Origin: Fimenecus sp963624605
GTDB lineage: Bacteria; Bacillota; Clostridia; Oscillospirales; Acutalibacteraceae
Length of the DNA stretch: 28,289 bases
Direction of reading: 5' to 3'
NCBI GenBank assembly: GCA_963624605.1
Contig: CAVFQD010000017.1
Coordinates: 1-28,289 of the forward strand
The number at the start of each line of letters is the position of its first letter. Within the stretch, counting starts at the first letter, position 1. The position numbers and the translations under genes are program-made. Below are positions 14,922-21,607 of the stretch, in pieces. The notes under the pieces are model-generated. The model was not told the DNA's origin. It saw only the letters and a list, made by a program, of their open reading frames with translations, and did no database searches.

Positions 14922-15275
14922 ATGATGTTTCTCAAAGCGTTTGTGATAGGGGGACTTATCTGCGTTGTCGGTCAGCTGCTTATCGATACCACTCAGCTGA
15001 CGCCCGCAAGAATCCTTGTGTCGTTTGTGGTGCTCGGCGTACTGCTCGGGGCACTGGGTGTTTACGGTCCGTTTTCCGAATGGGCGGGGGCGGGTGCCAA
15101 TGTTCCGCTCACGGGCTTCGGAAATATGCTTGTGCAGGGAACGAAGCAGGCGATAAGGCAGTACGGCTGGCTCGGAATTTTAACGGGTCCGTTGAGCGCA
15201 GGCTCGGCAGGCATTACGGCGGCAATGCTCTCGGGCGTGGCCGTGTCCTTCCTCACGAAATCGAAATCCAAATAG
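14922..15275 (+). CDS. spoVAE: stage V sporulation protein AE (SpoVAE/SpoVAEb)
   Basis: A 117-residue integral membrane protein with about four hydrophobic segments, the usual length of SpoVAEb. Recognisable stretches are GQLLIDTTQLTPARILVSFV and the end with GPLSAGSAGITAAMLSG. SpoVA proteins form the channel in the spore inner membrane that takes up and releases dipicolinic acid. The ribosome-binding site GAAAGG lies 12 to 15 bases from ATG 14922/14925, rather far. In most spore formers this gene follows spoVAC and spoVAD; here it stands alone between an aldo/keto reductase and a convergent small gene. The sigma-G-like promoter upstream agrees with forespore expression. Confidence 0.88.
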   Translation: MMFLKAFVIGGLICVVGQLLIDTTQLTPARILVSFVVLGVLLGALGVYGPFSEWAGAGANVPLTGFGNMLVQGTKQAIRQYGWLGILTGPLSAGSAGITAAMLSGVAVSFLTKSKSK

Positions 15276-15280
15276 ATAAA

Positions 15281-15316
15281 AAAAGAGCAGTTACCAAACA
15301 CGGTAACTGCTCAAAA
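15281..15316. terminator. bidirectional intrinsic terminator
   Basis: GAGCAGTTACC (15285-15295) pairs with GGTAACTGCTC (15302-15312), a perfect 11-bp stem. The A-run before it (15278-15284) serves the convergent minus-strand gene as a T-run; AAAATTTAT after it is weaker for spoVAE. Confidence 0.85.
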
Positions 15317-15328
15317 TTTATATTCCGT

Positions 15329-15508
15329 TTACGCAACTGTCTCCGAAACGAATGTGTCGTCGCAACATGAGCAGGAAACATAGTTTTCCGCATCGTTACC
15401 GATAACGACCTTTTTGCTGTCAACATATTTTTTAACAAGAACATATGCTGCAAAAGCTGCGCCTGCAACCGCAACAAGAATACCGATTACCTTTAATGCT
15501 TTTTTCAT
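15329..15508 (-). CDS. 59-residue membrane-anchored protein with CSCC motif, unknown function
   Basis: Read directly from the sequence: a 59-residue protein beginning MKKALKVIGILVAVAGAAFA. One hydrophobic helix (about 5-25) is followed by a Lys/Val segment and an exposed C-terminal tail with VSCSCCDDTFVSETVA, i.e. Cys-Ser-Cys-Cys-Asp-Asp. Strong support for a real gene: GGAGG eight to nine bases before the ATG, a near-ideal promoter at 15547-15575, and a perfect hairpin terminator after the stop. I do not recognise a family. The Cys cluster could bind a metal, form disulfides or accept a lipid or redox partner; none is shown. The gene is monocistronic, upstream of spoVAE in the opposite direction. 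Confidence 0.82.
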   Translation of the reverse strand: MKKALKVIGILVAVAGAAFAAYVLVKKYVDSKKVVIGNDAENYVSCSCCDDTFVSETVA

Positions 15509-15546
15509 AATAACAAAACCTCCAATTTTGTTTTTAATTCAAAAAT

Positions 15547-15575
15547 ATTATAACCAATAATATTCCAAAAGTCAA
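15547..15575 (-). promoter_or_regulatory. strong sigma-A promoter for the CSCC small protein
   Basis: On the minus strand: TTGACT (15575-15570), a 17-base spacer and a perfect TATAAT (15552-15547), about 40 bases before the start codon. Confidence 0.7.
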
Positions 15576-15604
15576 TGAACAATATGTAAAGAAACGCAAA
15601 ATAA

Positions 15605-15638
15605 AAAGCAAAACGCTGCCAACCGAGAGTTGACAGCG
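15605..15638 (-). terminator. intrinsic terminator of rpsT
   Basis: CGCTGCCAAC (15614-15623) pairs with GTTGACAGCG (15629-15638) with one wobble. On the minus strand TTTTGCTTTTTAT follows. It lies 20 bases past the rpsT stop. Confidence 0.85.
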
Positions 15639-15657
15639 CAACAACAAACTGCTTGAA

Positions 15658-15915
15658 TTAAGCCTTGTTCAACTTTGTAACGAGGGCGGACTTTTTACGT
15701 GCAGCATTGTTTTTATGAAGGAGACCCTTAGCGGTAGCCTGGTCGATCTTCTTAACAGCAGCAGTAACAAGTACTTCCTTGTCTGCAGAACCGCTTTCGA
15801 TTGCAACATTAGCTTTCTTGATAGCAGTCTTTAATGCGGAATTCATTGATTTGTTGCGCTTAGCACGCTTGTCGTTTACGATTACACGCTTTTTAGCTGA
15901 TTTAATATTAGGCAT
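15658..15915 (-). CDS. rpsT: 30S ribosomal protein S20
   Basis: An 85-residue, Lys- and Ala-rich protein that binds the 5-prime domain of 16S rRNA. It starts MPNIKSAKKRVIVNDKRAKR, diagnostic for bacterial S20, and ends with GLLHKNNAARKKSALVTKLN. The start at ATG 15915 has AAGGGAGGTG nine bases before it; an upstream in-frame Met is not needed. Placement next to gpr and spoIIP on the opposite strand is the conserved arrangement seen in Firmicutes such as Bacillus. Own promoter at 15948-15976 and own terminator at 15605-15638. Confidence 0.97.
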   Translation of the reverse strand: MPNIKSAKKRVIVNDKRAKRNKSMNSALKTAIKKANVAIESGSADKEVLVTAAVKKIDQATAKGLLHKNNAARKKSALVTKLNKA

Positions 15916-15947
15916 TGTCACACCTCCCTTATACATTAGCGGAATAT

Positions 15948-15976
15948 ATGATACCATTTATGAACAAAAAAAGCAA
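15948..15976 (-). promoter_or_regulatory. sigma-A promoter of rpsT
   Basis: On the minus strand: TTGCTT (15976-15971), a 17-base spacer and TATCAT (15953-15948), about 32 bases before the start codon. Confidence 0.6.
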
Positions 15977-15992
15977 GTTTTTTTTATAATTT

Positions 15993-16022
15993 TGCAATAT
16001 TTTTTTATTGCGAACCATAATA
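15993..16022 (+). promoter_or_regulatory. sigma-F/G-like promoter of gpr
   Basis: TGCAATA (15993-15999), a 16-base spacer and CATAATA (16016-16022), the latter a full match to the sigma-G -10 consensus CATWMTA. gpr is transcribed by sigma-F and sigma-G in Bacillus. The -35 block overlaps a small hairpin (GCAATA 15994-15999 with TATTGC 16006-16011). AAGGAG of gpr follows at 16030. Confidence 0.5.
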
Positions 16023-16043
16023 AGAGCATAAGGAGATGTTGAA

Positions 16044-16910
16044 ATGAACGCACGAACCGACCTTGCAATAGAAAAAGACGAATTTATAAGCGGGAAAAGA
16101 CCCAAGGGCATAAAACGGGAAACCGTGAAAACCGAAAAGACGGAAATTACCAAAATAACCGTCGGCGACCCCGAAAGCGCAAAGGCAATAGGTAAGCCCG
16201 TCGGGAAATACATCACGGTTGAGCTTACGGAATTTTCCTATGACGCGGAGCTGTTGGACGACAGAATGAAAAGCATTTCCGCACAGATTTCCTCGCTTTT
16301 GCCGAAGGGAGACGGTGCGGTGCTCGTAGCAGGGATAGGCAACAAGGATATAACGCCCGACGCACTCGGTCCCAAATGCGCCGAGGGGATATTTTCAACG
16401 CGGCACATTTCCTCTGAGCTCGCCGAGGAAATAGGTCTTACTCATCTCAACCCCGTATGCTCGCTTGCGACGGGCGTGCTCGGGCAGACGGGAATAGAGA
16501 CGGGAGAGATAATCAAAAGCGTTGCGGACTCAATAAAGCCCAAGGCGGTAATCCTCATAGACGCTCTTGCGGCGGCAGGGCTTGAGCGGCTCGGCAGAAC
16601 CGTGCAGATAACCGACACGGGAATAACACCTGGTTCGGGAGTCGGCAACAGGAGGGCGGAAATTTCTCAAAAGACCATCGGCGTACCCGTCATAGCCATA
16701 GGCGTTCCGACGGTCGTTGACGCGGTAACGCTTGCAAAGGACGTTACGGGCAGGGAGACCGCAAAGCAGAGCGCCGAAGCGCAGAAAATGATGGTAACTC
16801 CCCGTGAAATAGATGTTGTGATAGACAGAGCGGCAAAGCTGCTTGCCCTTGCGATAAATTGCGCTCTTCAGCCCGAAACAGACCCCGAGCTTTTACTCTC
16901 GGTTGTATAA
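16044..16910 (+). CDS. gpr: GPR germination endopeptidase (peptidase family A25)
   Basis: Degrades small acid-soluble spore proteins during germination. The N-terminus MNARTDLAIEKDEF carries the RTDLA-E segment where the zymogen is cleaved. Residues implicated in catalysis in the A25 family correspond to Asp in GIGNKDITPDALGPK (near 98) and in ILIDALAAAG (near 173). The block TPGSGVGNRRAEIS is also typical. At 288 residues it is shorter than the roughly 320-370 residues usual for the family, mostly at internal loops and the C-terminus, with no sign of a frameshift. Start supported by AAGGAG eight bases upstream. Followed by spoIIP as in other Firmicutes. Confidence 0.96.
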   Translation: MNARTDLAIEKDEFISGKRPKGIKRETVKTEKTEITKITVGDPESAKAIGKPVGKYITVELTEFSYDAELLDDRMKSISAQISSLLPKGDGAVLVAGIGNKDITPDALGPKCAEGIFSTRHISSELAEEIGLTHLNPVCSLATGVLGQTGIETGEIIKSVADSIKPKAVILIDALAAAGLERLGRTVQITDTGITPGSGVGNRRAEISQKTIGVPVIAIGVPTVVDAVTLAKDVTGRETAKQSAEAQKMMVTPREIDVVIDRAAKLLALAINCALQPETDPELLLSVV

Positions 16911-16933
16911 CCCGCGCTCCTTTCGCATATATA
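16904..16933 (+). promoter_or_regulatory. possible sigma-E-like promoter of spoIIP
   Basis: TGTATAAC (16904-16911), a 14-base spacer and CATATATA (16926-16933). Compared with Bacillus sigma-E blocks there is one mismatch in the -35 and two in the -10. spoIIP is sigma-E controlled in Bacillus, so a separate mother-cell promoter after gpr is expected. Confidence 0.35.
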
Positions 16934-16967
16934 TTACGGATATATGTACAGCGAAGGGATGGTTAAA

Positions 16968-18101
16968 ATGAGAAACCGAAAACAGCCCGAAACTTCGGGA
17001 AACGGCTTGACGGCACTGTCGGTCGCACTGATATTTGTGTTTGCGTATCTTCTCAACACCTACTGCACGGCGGCAGTGGTAAAAACCGCCGTTGTTTCGG
17101 CAGGACTTGCCCTGCCGCAGGCAACAGTGGAAACTCTGTCGAAGTCGGTAAAATCCGAAGCCGCAACACAGCAGACCGATGCCGTTGAAATCTCGGACAA
17201 CACGGGAAAGGACGCAAAACAGCAGGCAACCTCGGGAAAGACCGACACGGCACCGCAGGATATACTTCAAATGGCAAGGCAGTACCGTGCTGATTTTGCC
17301 GCGGCGTCTCACGACGGCACAATAACGGAAAAGACCTACGATATTTCAAATGCGACTTCAAGCTACGGCAATATTACCGTCCGCAACACAACGCCGTCTC
17401 ACAGCATAAACATTGAAAGCTCGCTCTCGGCGGAGCTTCCGTTTTCCTGCGACGATATTTCAAAGCCCACGGTGCTTATATTCCACACCCACACGACCGA
17501 AAGCTATGAGATGATTGACGACGGCTGGTTTACGAATTCCTATCAAACAAGGAGCAACGACCCGAACAGAAATATGGTAAGAGTCGGCACGGCAATCTGT
17601 GAGGAGCTTGAAAAGAGCGGCATCGGCTATATCCACGACACCGATATTCACGACGCCCAATACACGGGAGCTTATGACCGTTCCCGTGAGAAAATAGAGC
17701 AGATATTAAAGGAAAATCCGTCAATTCAGATTGTCCTTGATGTCCACCGTGACGCAATCCACAACTCCGAAACCGCACGCACAAAGCCCGTGACAACCAT
17801 AAACGGCAGGAAAGCGGCACAGATTATGATAATTGCTGGCTGTGAGGACGGCAAGGTAAAATCGTTCCCGTCGTGGGAGCAAAATCTGACCTTTGCCTTA
17901 AAGCTTCAACAAACCGCCGAAAATATGTATCCGAGCCTTATGCGCCCGATACTTTTTTCGGCAAGGAAATACAATATGGATATAGTTCCGTGTTCGGTGC
18001 TTCTTGAGGTCGGAAGCGACTCGAACACCTTGGAGGAGGCGGAGTATTCGGGGCACCTGATAGGCAGAGCTATAAGCGAATTTATAAAGGAGAACAAATG
18101 A
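16968..18101 (+). CDS. spoIIP: stage II sporulation protein P (SpoIIP), peptidoglycan amidase/endopeptidase
   Basis: A 377-residue protein anchored by one N-terminal helix (about 20-45) with the catalytic domain outside the mother-cell membrane, where it works with SpoIID and SpoIIM to degrade septal peptidoglycan during engulfment. The linker (about 50-160) is polar. The SpoIIP domain (about 165-375) shows the zinc-ligand candidates IFHTHTTESYE and VLDVHRDAIHN and the end EVGSDSNTLEEA. Start at ATG 16968: GAAGGGATGG precedes it, and upstream in-frame Met codons lack a ribosome-binding site. It overlaps the following small gene as ATGA. Confidence 0.95.
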   Translation: MRNRKQPETSGNGLTALSVALIFVFAYLLNTYCTAAVVKTAVVSAGLALPQATVETLSKSVKSEAATQQTDAVEISDNTGKDAKQQATSGKTDTAPQDILQMARQYRADFAAASHDGTITEKTYDISNATSSYGNITVRNTTPSHSINIESSLSAELPFSCDDISKPTVLIFHTHTTESYEMIDDGWFTNSYQTRSNDPNRNMVRVGTAICEELEKSGIGYIHDTDIHDAQYTGAYDRSREKIEQILKENPSIQIVLDVHRDAIHNSETARTKPVTTINGRKAAQIMIIAGCEDGKVKSFPSWEQNLTFALKLQQTAENMYPSLMRPILFSARKYNMDIVPCSVLLEVGSDSNTLEEAEYSGHLIGRAISEFIKENK

Positions 18102-18292
18102 AAAAGGACAGGGAAGTTAAAAAATTCGTCATCGTAACGGTGCTGATTTTATGCGCTTTTTCACTGTTTGCAGGCGTGGTTGCGGCAAAGAATAACACCG
18201 AAAAAACCGTCCTCGGCAGCAGGATGGAAACCGTAAACGAAACCGATGTCATAAACGGCGTTAAACGCTTCTTGAACGAAATAAAATTATAG
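18098..18292 (+). CDS. 64-residue single-pass membrane protein coupled to spoIIP
   Basis: A 64-residue protein with a basic start (MKKDREVKKF), one hydrophobic helix (about 11-30) and a polar tail of about 33 residues predicted outside the cytoplasm. The start codon overlaps the spoIIP stop (ATGA) with AAGGAG seven to eight bases upstream, so it would be made together with SpoIIP, presumably in the mother cell. I do not recognise a family. Candidate roles are an accessory of the engulfment machinery or a signal-anchored spore membrane protein; neither is shown. Confidence 0.75.
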   Translation: MKKDREVKKFVIVTVLILCAFSLFAGVVAAKNNTEKTVLGSRMETVNETDVINGVKRFLNEIKL

Positions 18293-18300
18293 TGTATAAT
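18272..18300 (+). promoter_or_regulatory. sigma-A promoter of the yhaM-like gene
   Basis: TTGAAC (18272-18277), a 17-base spacer and a perfect TATAAT (18295-18300). It lies across the end of the small spoIIP-coupled gene, so the next gene is transcribed independently of sporulation. Confidence 0.65.
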
Positions 18301-18334
18301 GTAAATATATACAGTTTATTTAGGAGAACGGAAT

Positions 18335-19303
18335 ATGAATTTCAACAATCTTACCAACGGTCAGTCGGAGGGCTTTGCGCTTGTCAAGCAGTGCGACGAA
18401 AAGACAACTGCAAAGGGCTCTGCATACCTCGATATGAAGCTTTCGGACAAGAGCGGTGACATAAACGCCAAGCTTTGGGACTATTCTCCGTTGGTTCACG
18501 GCAGCTTCCCTGTTGACTCTGTCGTCAAGGTCAGGGGAGAAATCACCAAATATCAGGGTGCCGACCAATTGAGAATAAGCAGAATAAGGCTTGTAAACGA
18601 CTCGGACAATGTCAGAATGGACGACCTTGTTCAGTCTGCGGATTATACGGGCGAATTTATGTATGAAAAGCTCATCGAAAGGGTAAAAGCCTTTTCGGAC
18701 GAGGACCTTAAAAGGCTTGTTTTACATATGTATGAGCAGAGACGGGATGTTTTGCTCACATGGCCTGCGGCGTACAAGCTTCATCACGCCGTGAGAGGCG
18801 GACTTTTAATGCACACGCTTTCAATCGTAAAGCTTTGCGAGGGCGTATGCGAAGTGTACCCGTTTGTAAACAAGGATTTGCTTTTGACGGGCGCAATGCT
18901 TCACGATATAGCTAAAACCACTGAATACGATGTCGGAGCGAGCGGTATTGCCTCGGGCTATACGGTTGAGGGCAATCTTATCGGACATCTTGTCAAGGGA
19001 GCAATGCTTGTTGACGAAGCGGCAACGGAGCTTTCAATACCGAGAGAAAAGGCGATGCTTGTCGAGCATATGCTCATTTCCCACCACGGCGAGCCCGAGT
19101 TCGGTGCGGCGGTAAGACCGATGTTCCTTGAGGCTGAATTGCTCTCGGAGCTGGACCTTATGGACGCACGGGTTTACCAAATAGCGCACGCAATAGAGAA
19201 TGTTGAGGAAAACGGCTTTTCCTCAAGGCTCTGGGCGCTTAACGACAGAAGAATATACAAGCACGAGCAAAAGGAAAACAGTACAAAGGTCAATCTTGAA
19301 TAA
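18335..19303 (+). CDS. yhaM: 3-prime-5-prime exoribonuclease YhaM-like (OB-fold + HD domain)
   Basis: A 322-residue cytoplasmic protein, close to the usual length of YhaM/CBF1. The N-terminal OB-fold (about 1-110) contains DMKLSDKSGDINAKLWDY and VVKVRGEITKYQG. The HD metal-dependent phosphohydrolase domain (about 145-300) has LHHAVRGGLLMHTL, MLHDIAKTTEYD and HMLISHHGEPEFGAA. In Bacillus YhaM takes part in turnover of short RNA and DNA ends. TAGGAG eight to nine bases before ATG 18335 and an upstream sigma-A promoter support the start. It ends 19 bases before the DUF2804 gene. Confidence 0.92.
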   Translation: MNFNNLTNGQSEGFALVKQCDEKTTAKGSAYLDMKLSDKSGDINAKLWDYSPLVHGSFPVDSVVKVRGEITKYQGADQLRISRIRLVNDSDNVRMDDLVQSADYTGEFMYEKLIERVKAFSDEDLKRLVLHMYEQRRDVLLTWPAAYKLHHAVRGGLLMHTLSIVKLCEGVCEVYPFVNKDLLLTGAMLHDIAKTTEYDVGASGIASGYTVEGNLIGHLVKGAMLVDEAATELSIPREKAMLVEHMLISHHGEPEFGAAVRPMFLEAELLSELDLMDARVYQIAHAIENVEENGFSSRLWALNDRRIYKHEQKENSTKVNLE

Positions 19304-19322
19304 TATTTTAGGGGGCTATTTT

Positions 19323-20348
19323 ATGAGAAACCATGAAGTTACCGCTGTTCAGAGACTGCTTAAGGAGGACGGCACTTTAAGGGAGCCGGGCTGGTCGAGG
19401 AAGCTCTGTCAGATTTACGACAGGAACGACATCAAAAAACGCCGTACCCGTATCAAGGAATGGGATTATTACCTTGTCCTTTCAAAGGATTATGCCTTTG
19501 CATTCACTCTTTCGGACGACGGATACATAGGACTTCAGTCGGTATCTCTGCTTGATTTCAGGGGAACTCCGTGGGAGCACACAGAAACCGTTCTCAACGC
19601 TTTTCCGATGGGTAAACTGAAAATGCCTTCAAATACCGACGAGGGCAACATCTGCTATCGGGACAAGCGCCTTTATCTTGAATATACAAAGGACGGTAAC
19701 AGGCGCAAAATAGTCTGTCAATTCAAAAATTTCCTTAACGGTAAAACCCTTACCTGCGACTTGACCCTTATTCAGCCCGAAACGGACACAATGGTTATCG
19801 CAACCCCATGGAAAGAGGACAAGCACGCATTTTATTACAATCAGAAAATCAACTGTATGAAGGCTTCAGGTACTTGCACACTCGATGGCGAGACCTATAC
19901 CTTCAATCCCGAAACCGACTTTGCAACGCTTGACTGGGGTAGGGGCGTGTGGACATATGACAACACTTGGAATTGGGGCTCGGGCAACGGCATTATCGAC
20001 GGCAAGAGCTTCGGCTTCAATATAGGCTACGGCTTCGGCGACACCTCGGCGGCTTCGGAAAACATAATTTTCTATGACGGCGTGGGTCATAAGCTTGACG
20101 ATGTTACCTTCAACATCCCCGAGGACAGCTATACAAAACCGTGGACGATAACCTCTTCCGACAAGAGGTTTGAAATGGAATTTACGCCCATAATCGACAG
20201 GGCGGCAAAAATCGATGTAAAGCTTATCGTTACCGACCAGCATCAGGTGTTCGGCAAGATGAACGGCACCGCGGTGCTCGACGACGGCACGAAGCTCCAA
20301 GTCAAGGACCTTGTCTGCTTCTGCGAGAGGGTACATAATAAATATTAA
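19323..20348 (+). CDS. DUF2804 family protein
   Basis: A 341-residue soluble protein. The signature stretch DWGRGVWTYDNTWNWGSGNG (near 205-225) and the repeated beta-rich composition are those of the DUF2804 family; its biochemical role is unknown to me, although the fold resembles lipocalin-like or carotenoid 1,2-hydratase-like proteins. The start is ATG 19323, with AGGGGGC seven to eight bases upstream; an upstream in-frame Met at 19200 lies inside yhaM without a ribosome-binding site. It precedes prmA by 15 bases and is likely co-transcribed with it. Confidence 0.85.
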   Translation: MRNHEVTAVQRLLKEDGTLREPGWSRKLCQIYDRNDIKKRRTRIKEWDYYLVLSKDYAFAFTLSDDGYIGLQSVSLLDFRGTPWEHTETVLNAFPMGKLKMPSNTDEGNICYRDKRLYLEYTKDGNRRKIVCQFKNFLNGKTLTCDLTLIQPETDTMVIATPWKEDKHAFYYNQKINCMKASGTCTLDGETYTFNPETDFATLDWGRGVWTYDNTWNWGSGNGIIDGKSFGFNIGYGFGDTSAASENIIFYDGVGHKLDDVTFNIPEDSYTKPWTITSSDKRFEMEFTPIIDRAAKIDVKLIVTDQHQVFGKMNGTAVLDDGTKLQVKDLVCFCERVHNKY

Positions 20349-20363
20349 AGGTGTAATTATAAA

Positions 20364-21293
20364 ATGGAATGGACTGAAGTTATAATCGAAATAAATGCCG
20401 ACGACATAGATGTTGCTACGGATATTGCAAATATGGTTGTGCCTTACGGCGTGTATATTGAAGATTACAGAAACCTCGAGGAGGAGACATGGGAGATAGC
20501 CAATATCGACCTAATTGACGAGGAATTGCTCAAAAAGGACCGCACAAAGGGCTACATACACATCTATATTTCTCCCGAGGAAAATCCCGCCGAAGCGGTT
20601 GCGTTCCTCTCGGAACGCCTGAGCGAGAGCGGAATTGCCAACAAAATCGACCTCAACAAATGCAAAAACGAGGATTGGGAGAACAACTGGAAAGAATTTT
20701 TCAAGCCTATGAATGTCGGCAAGAAACTGCTTATAAGACCGCTGTGGATTGACGATTATGAAAATTCCGACGGAAGAAAGGTTCTTTCCATCGAACCGGG
20801 GCTTGCTTTCGGAACGGGCGGACACGACACGACCCGCCTCTGCCTTGAAATGTGCGAAAAGTATCTGAAAAACAGCGACAGCGTGCTTGATACGGGCTGC
20901 GGAAGCGGTATTTTATCGATTGCCTGTCTGCTGTTAGGTGCCAAAAATGTTGTCGGCGTTGATATTGACGAATTGGCGGTCAAAACCGCAATTGAGAATG
21001 GCAAGGTCAACGGCTTTACAGAGCCCGAATATAAGATATTACAGGGTAATCTTACCGATAAGGTAACCGGCAAGTTCGATTTGGTCGTTGCAAACATTGT
21101 GGCTGATGTGATTATAATGTTTTCCGATTTTGTCGGCGACTTTATGAACGACGGAGCGCATTTTATCGTTTCGGGAATAATTGCGCCGAGAGCCGACGAG
21201 GTCAAGGCGGCGCTTAAAAAGAACAACTTCCGCATTGTAGAGGAAAACCGCAACGGCGATTGGCTTTGCTATGTTCTTGAAAAGGCGCAGTGA
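20364..21293 (+). CDS. prmA: ribosomal protein L11 methyltransferase
   Basis: A 309-residue SAM-dependent enzyme that trimethylates ribosomal protein L11. The N-terminal L11-recognition domain (about 1-110) ends at the linker KCKNEDWENNWKEFFKPM. The catalytic domain has LSIEPGLAFGTGGHDTTRLC, SAM motif VLDTGCGSGILSIA (near 173-186), GVDIDELAV and VVANIVADVI, all typical of PrmA. AAAGGTG precedes ATG 20364 by about nine bases. The stop overlaps the next start as TGATG, tying it to the thioredoxin-like gene. Confidence 0.95.
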   Translation: MEWTEVIIEINADDIDVATDIANMVVPYGVYIEDYRNLEEETWEIANIDLIDEELLKKDRTKGYIHIYISPEENPAEAVAFLSERLSESGIANKIDLNKCKNEDWENNWKEFFKPMNVGKKLLIRPLWIDDYENSDGRKVLSIEPGLAFGTGGHDTTRLCLEMCEKYLKNSDSVLDTGCGSGILSIACLLLGAKNVVGVDIDELAVKTAIENGKVNGFTEPEYKILQGNLTDKVTGKFDLVVANIVADVIIMFSDFVGDFMNDGAHFIVSGIIAPRADEVKAALKKNNFRIVEENRNGDWLCYVLEKAQ

Positions 21294-21607
21294 TGTTAAG
21301 ACTTAAAAGTTTATTGAAAAGCGGAATAACCGGCGGGGTTTCGTCAACAATAAGTGATGATACCGCCGAAAGCTCAACCCGTGAGGTTTTGCTCTTTGTT
21401 ACAAAAACCTGCCCGAACTGCAAAAAGGCTAAAGGACTGCTTCAAAAATCGGGCGTGAGCTTTACGGAAATTGCCGTTGAGGACAACCCCGAGCTTGCCT
21501 TGGAGCTTGATTTAAGGCAGGCACCCTCGCTTGTTGTGAGGAATAAAAACGACACTGAAACCGTGGCAGGTATCTCAAATATCAAAAAATATCTTGAGGT
21601 AAAATGA
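21293..21607 (+). CDS. thioredoxin/glutaredoxin-like protein with CPNC active site
   Basis: A 104-residue protein. About 35 N-terminal residues (basic, then Ser/Thr-rich) precede a thioredoxin fold: LLFVTKTCPNCKKAKGLL gives the Cys-Pro-Asn-Cys redox site near residues 44-47, and RQAPSLVV gives the cis-Pro loop. The CPNC site differs from thioredoxin (CGPC) and glutaredoxin (CPYC). GTG at 21290 or ATG at 21293 can start it; I use the ATG. It runs straight into the thioredoxin reductase gene (overlap at 21604-21607), so the pair is presumably a reductase-acceptor unit. Confidence 0.85.
   Translation: MLRLKSLLKSGITGGVSSTISDDTAESSTREVLLFVTKTCPNCKKAKGLLQKSGVSFTEIAVEDNPELALELDLRQAPSLVVRNKNDTETVAGISNIKKYLEVK

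Noticed and set aside
20756..21253. 165-codon minus-strand ORF
   Set aside because: Antisense to the methyltransferase domain of prmA.
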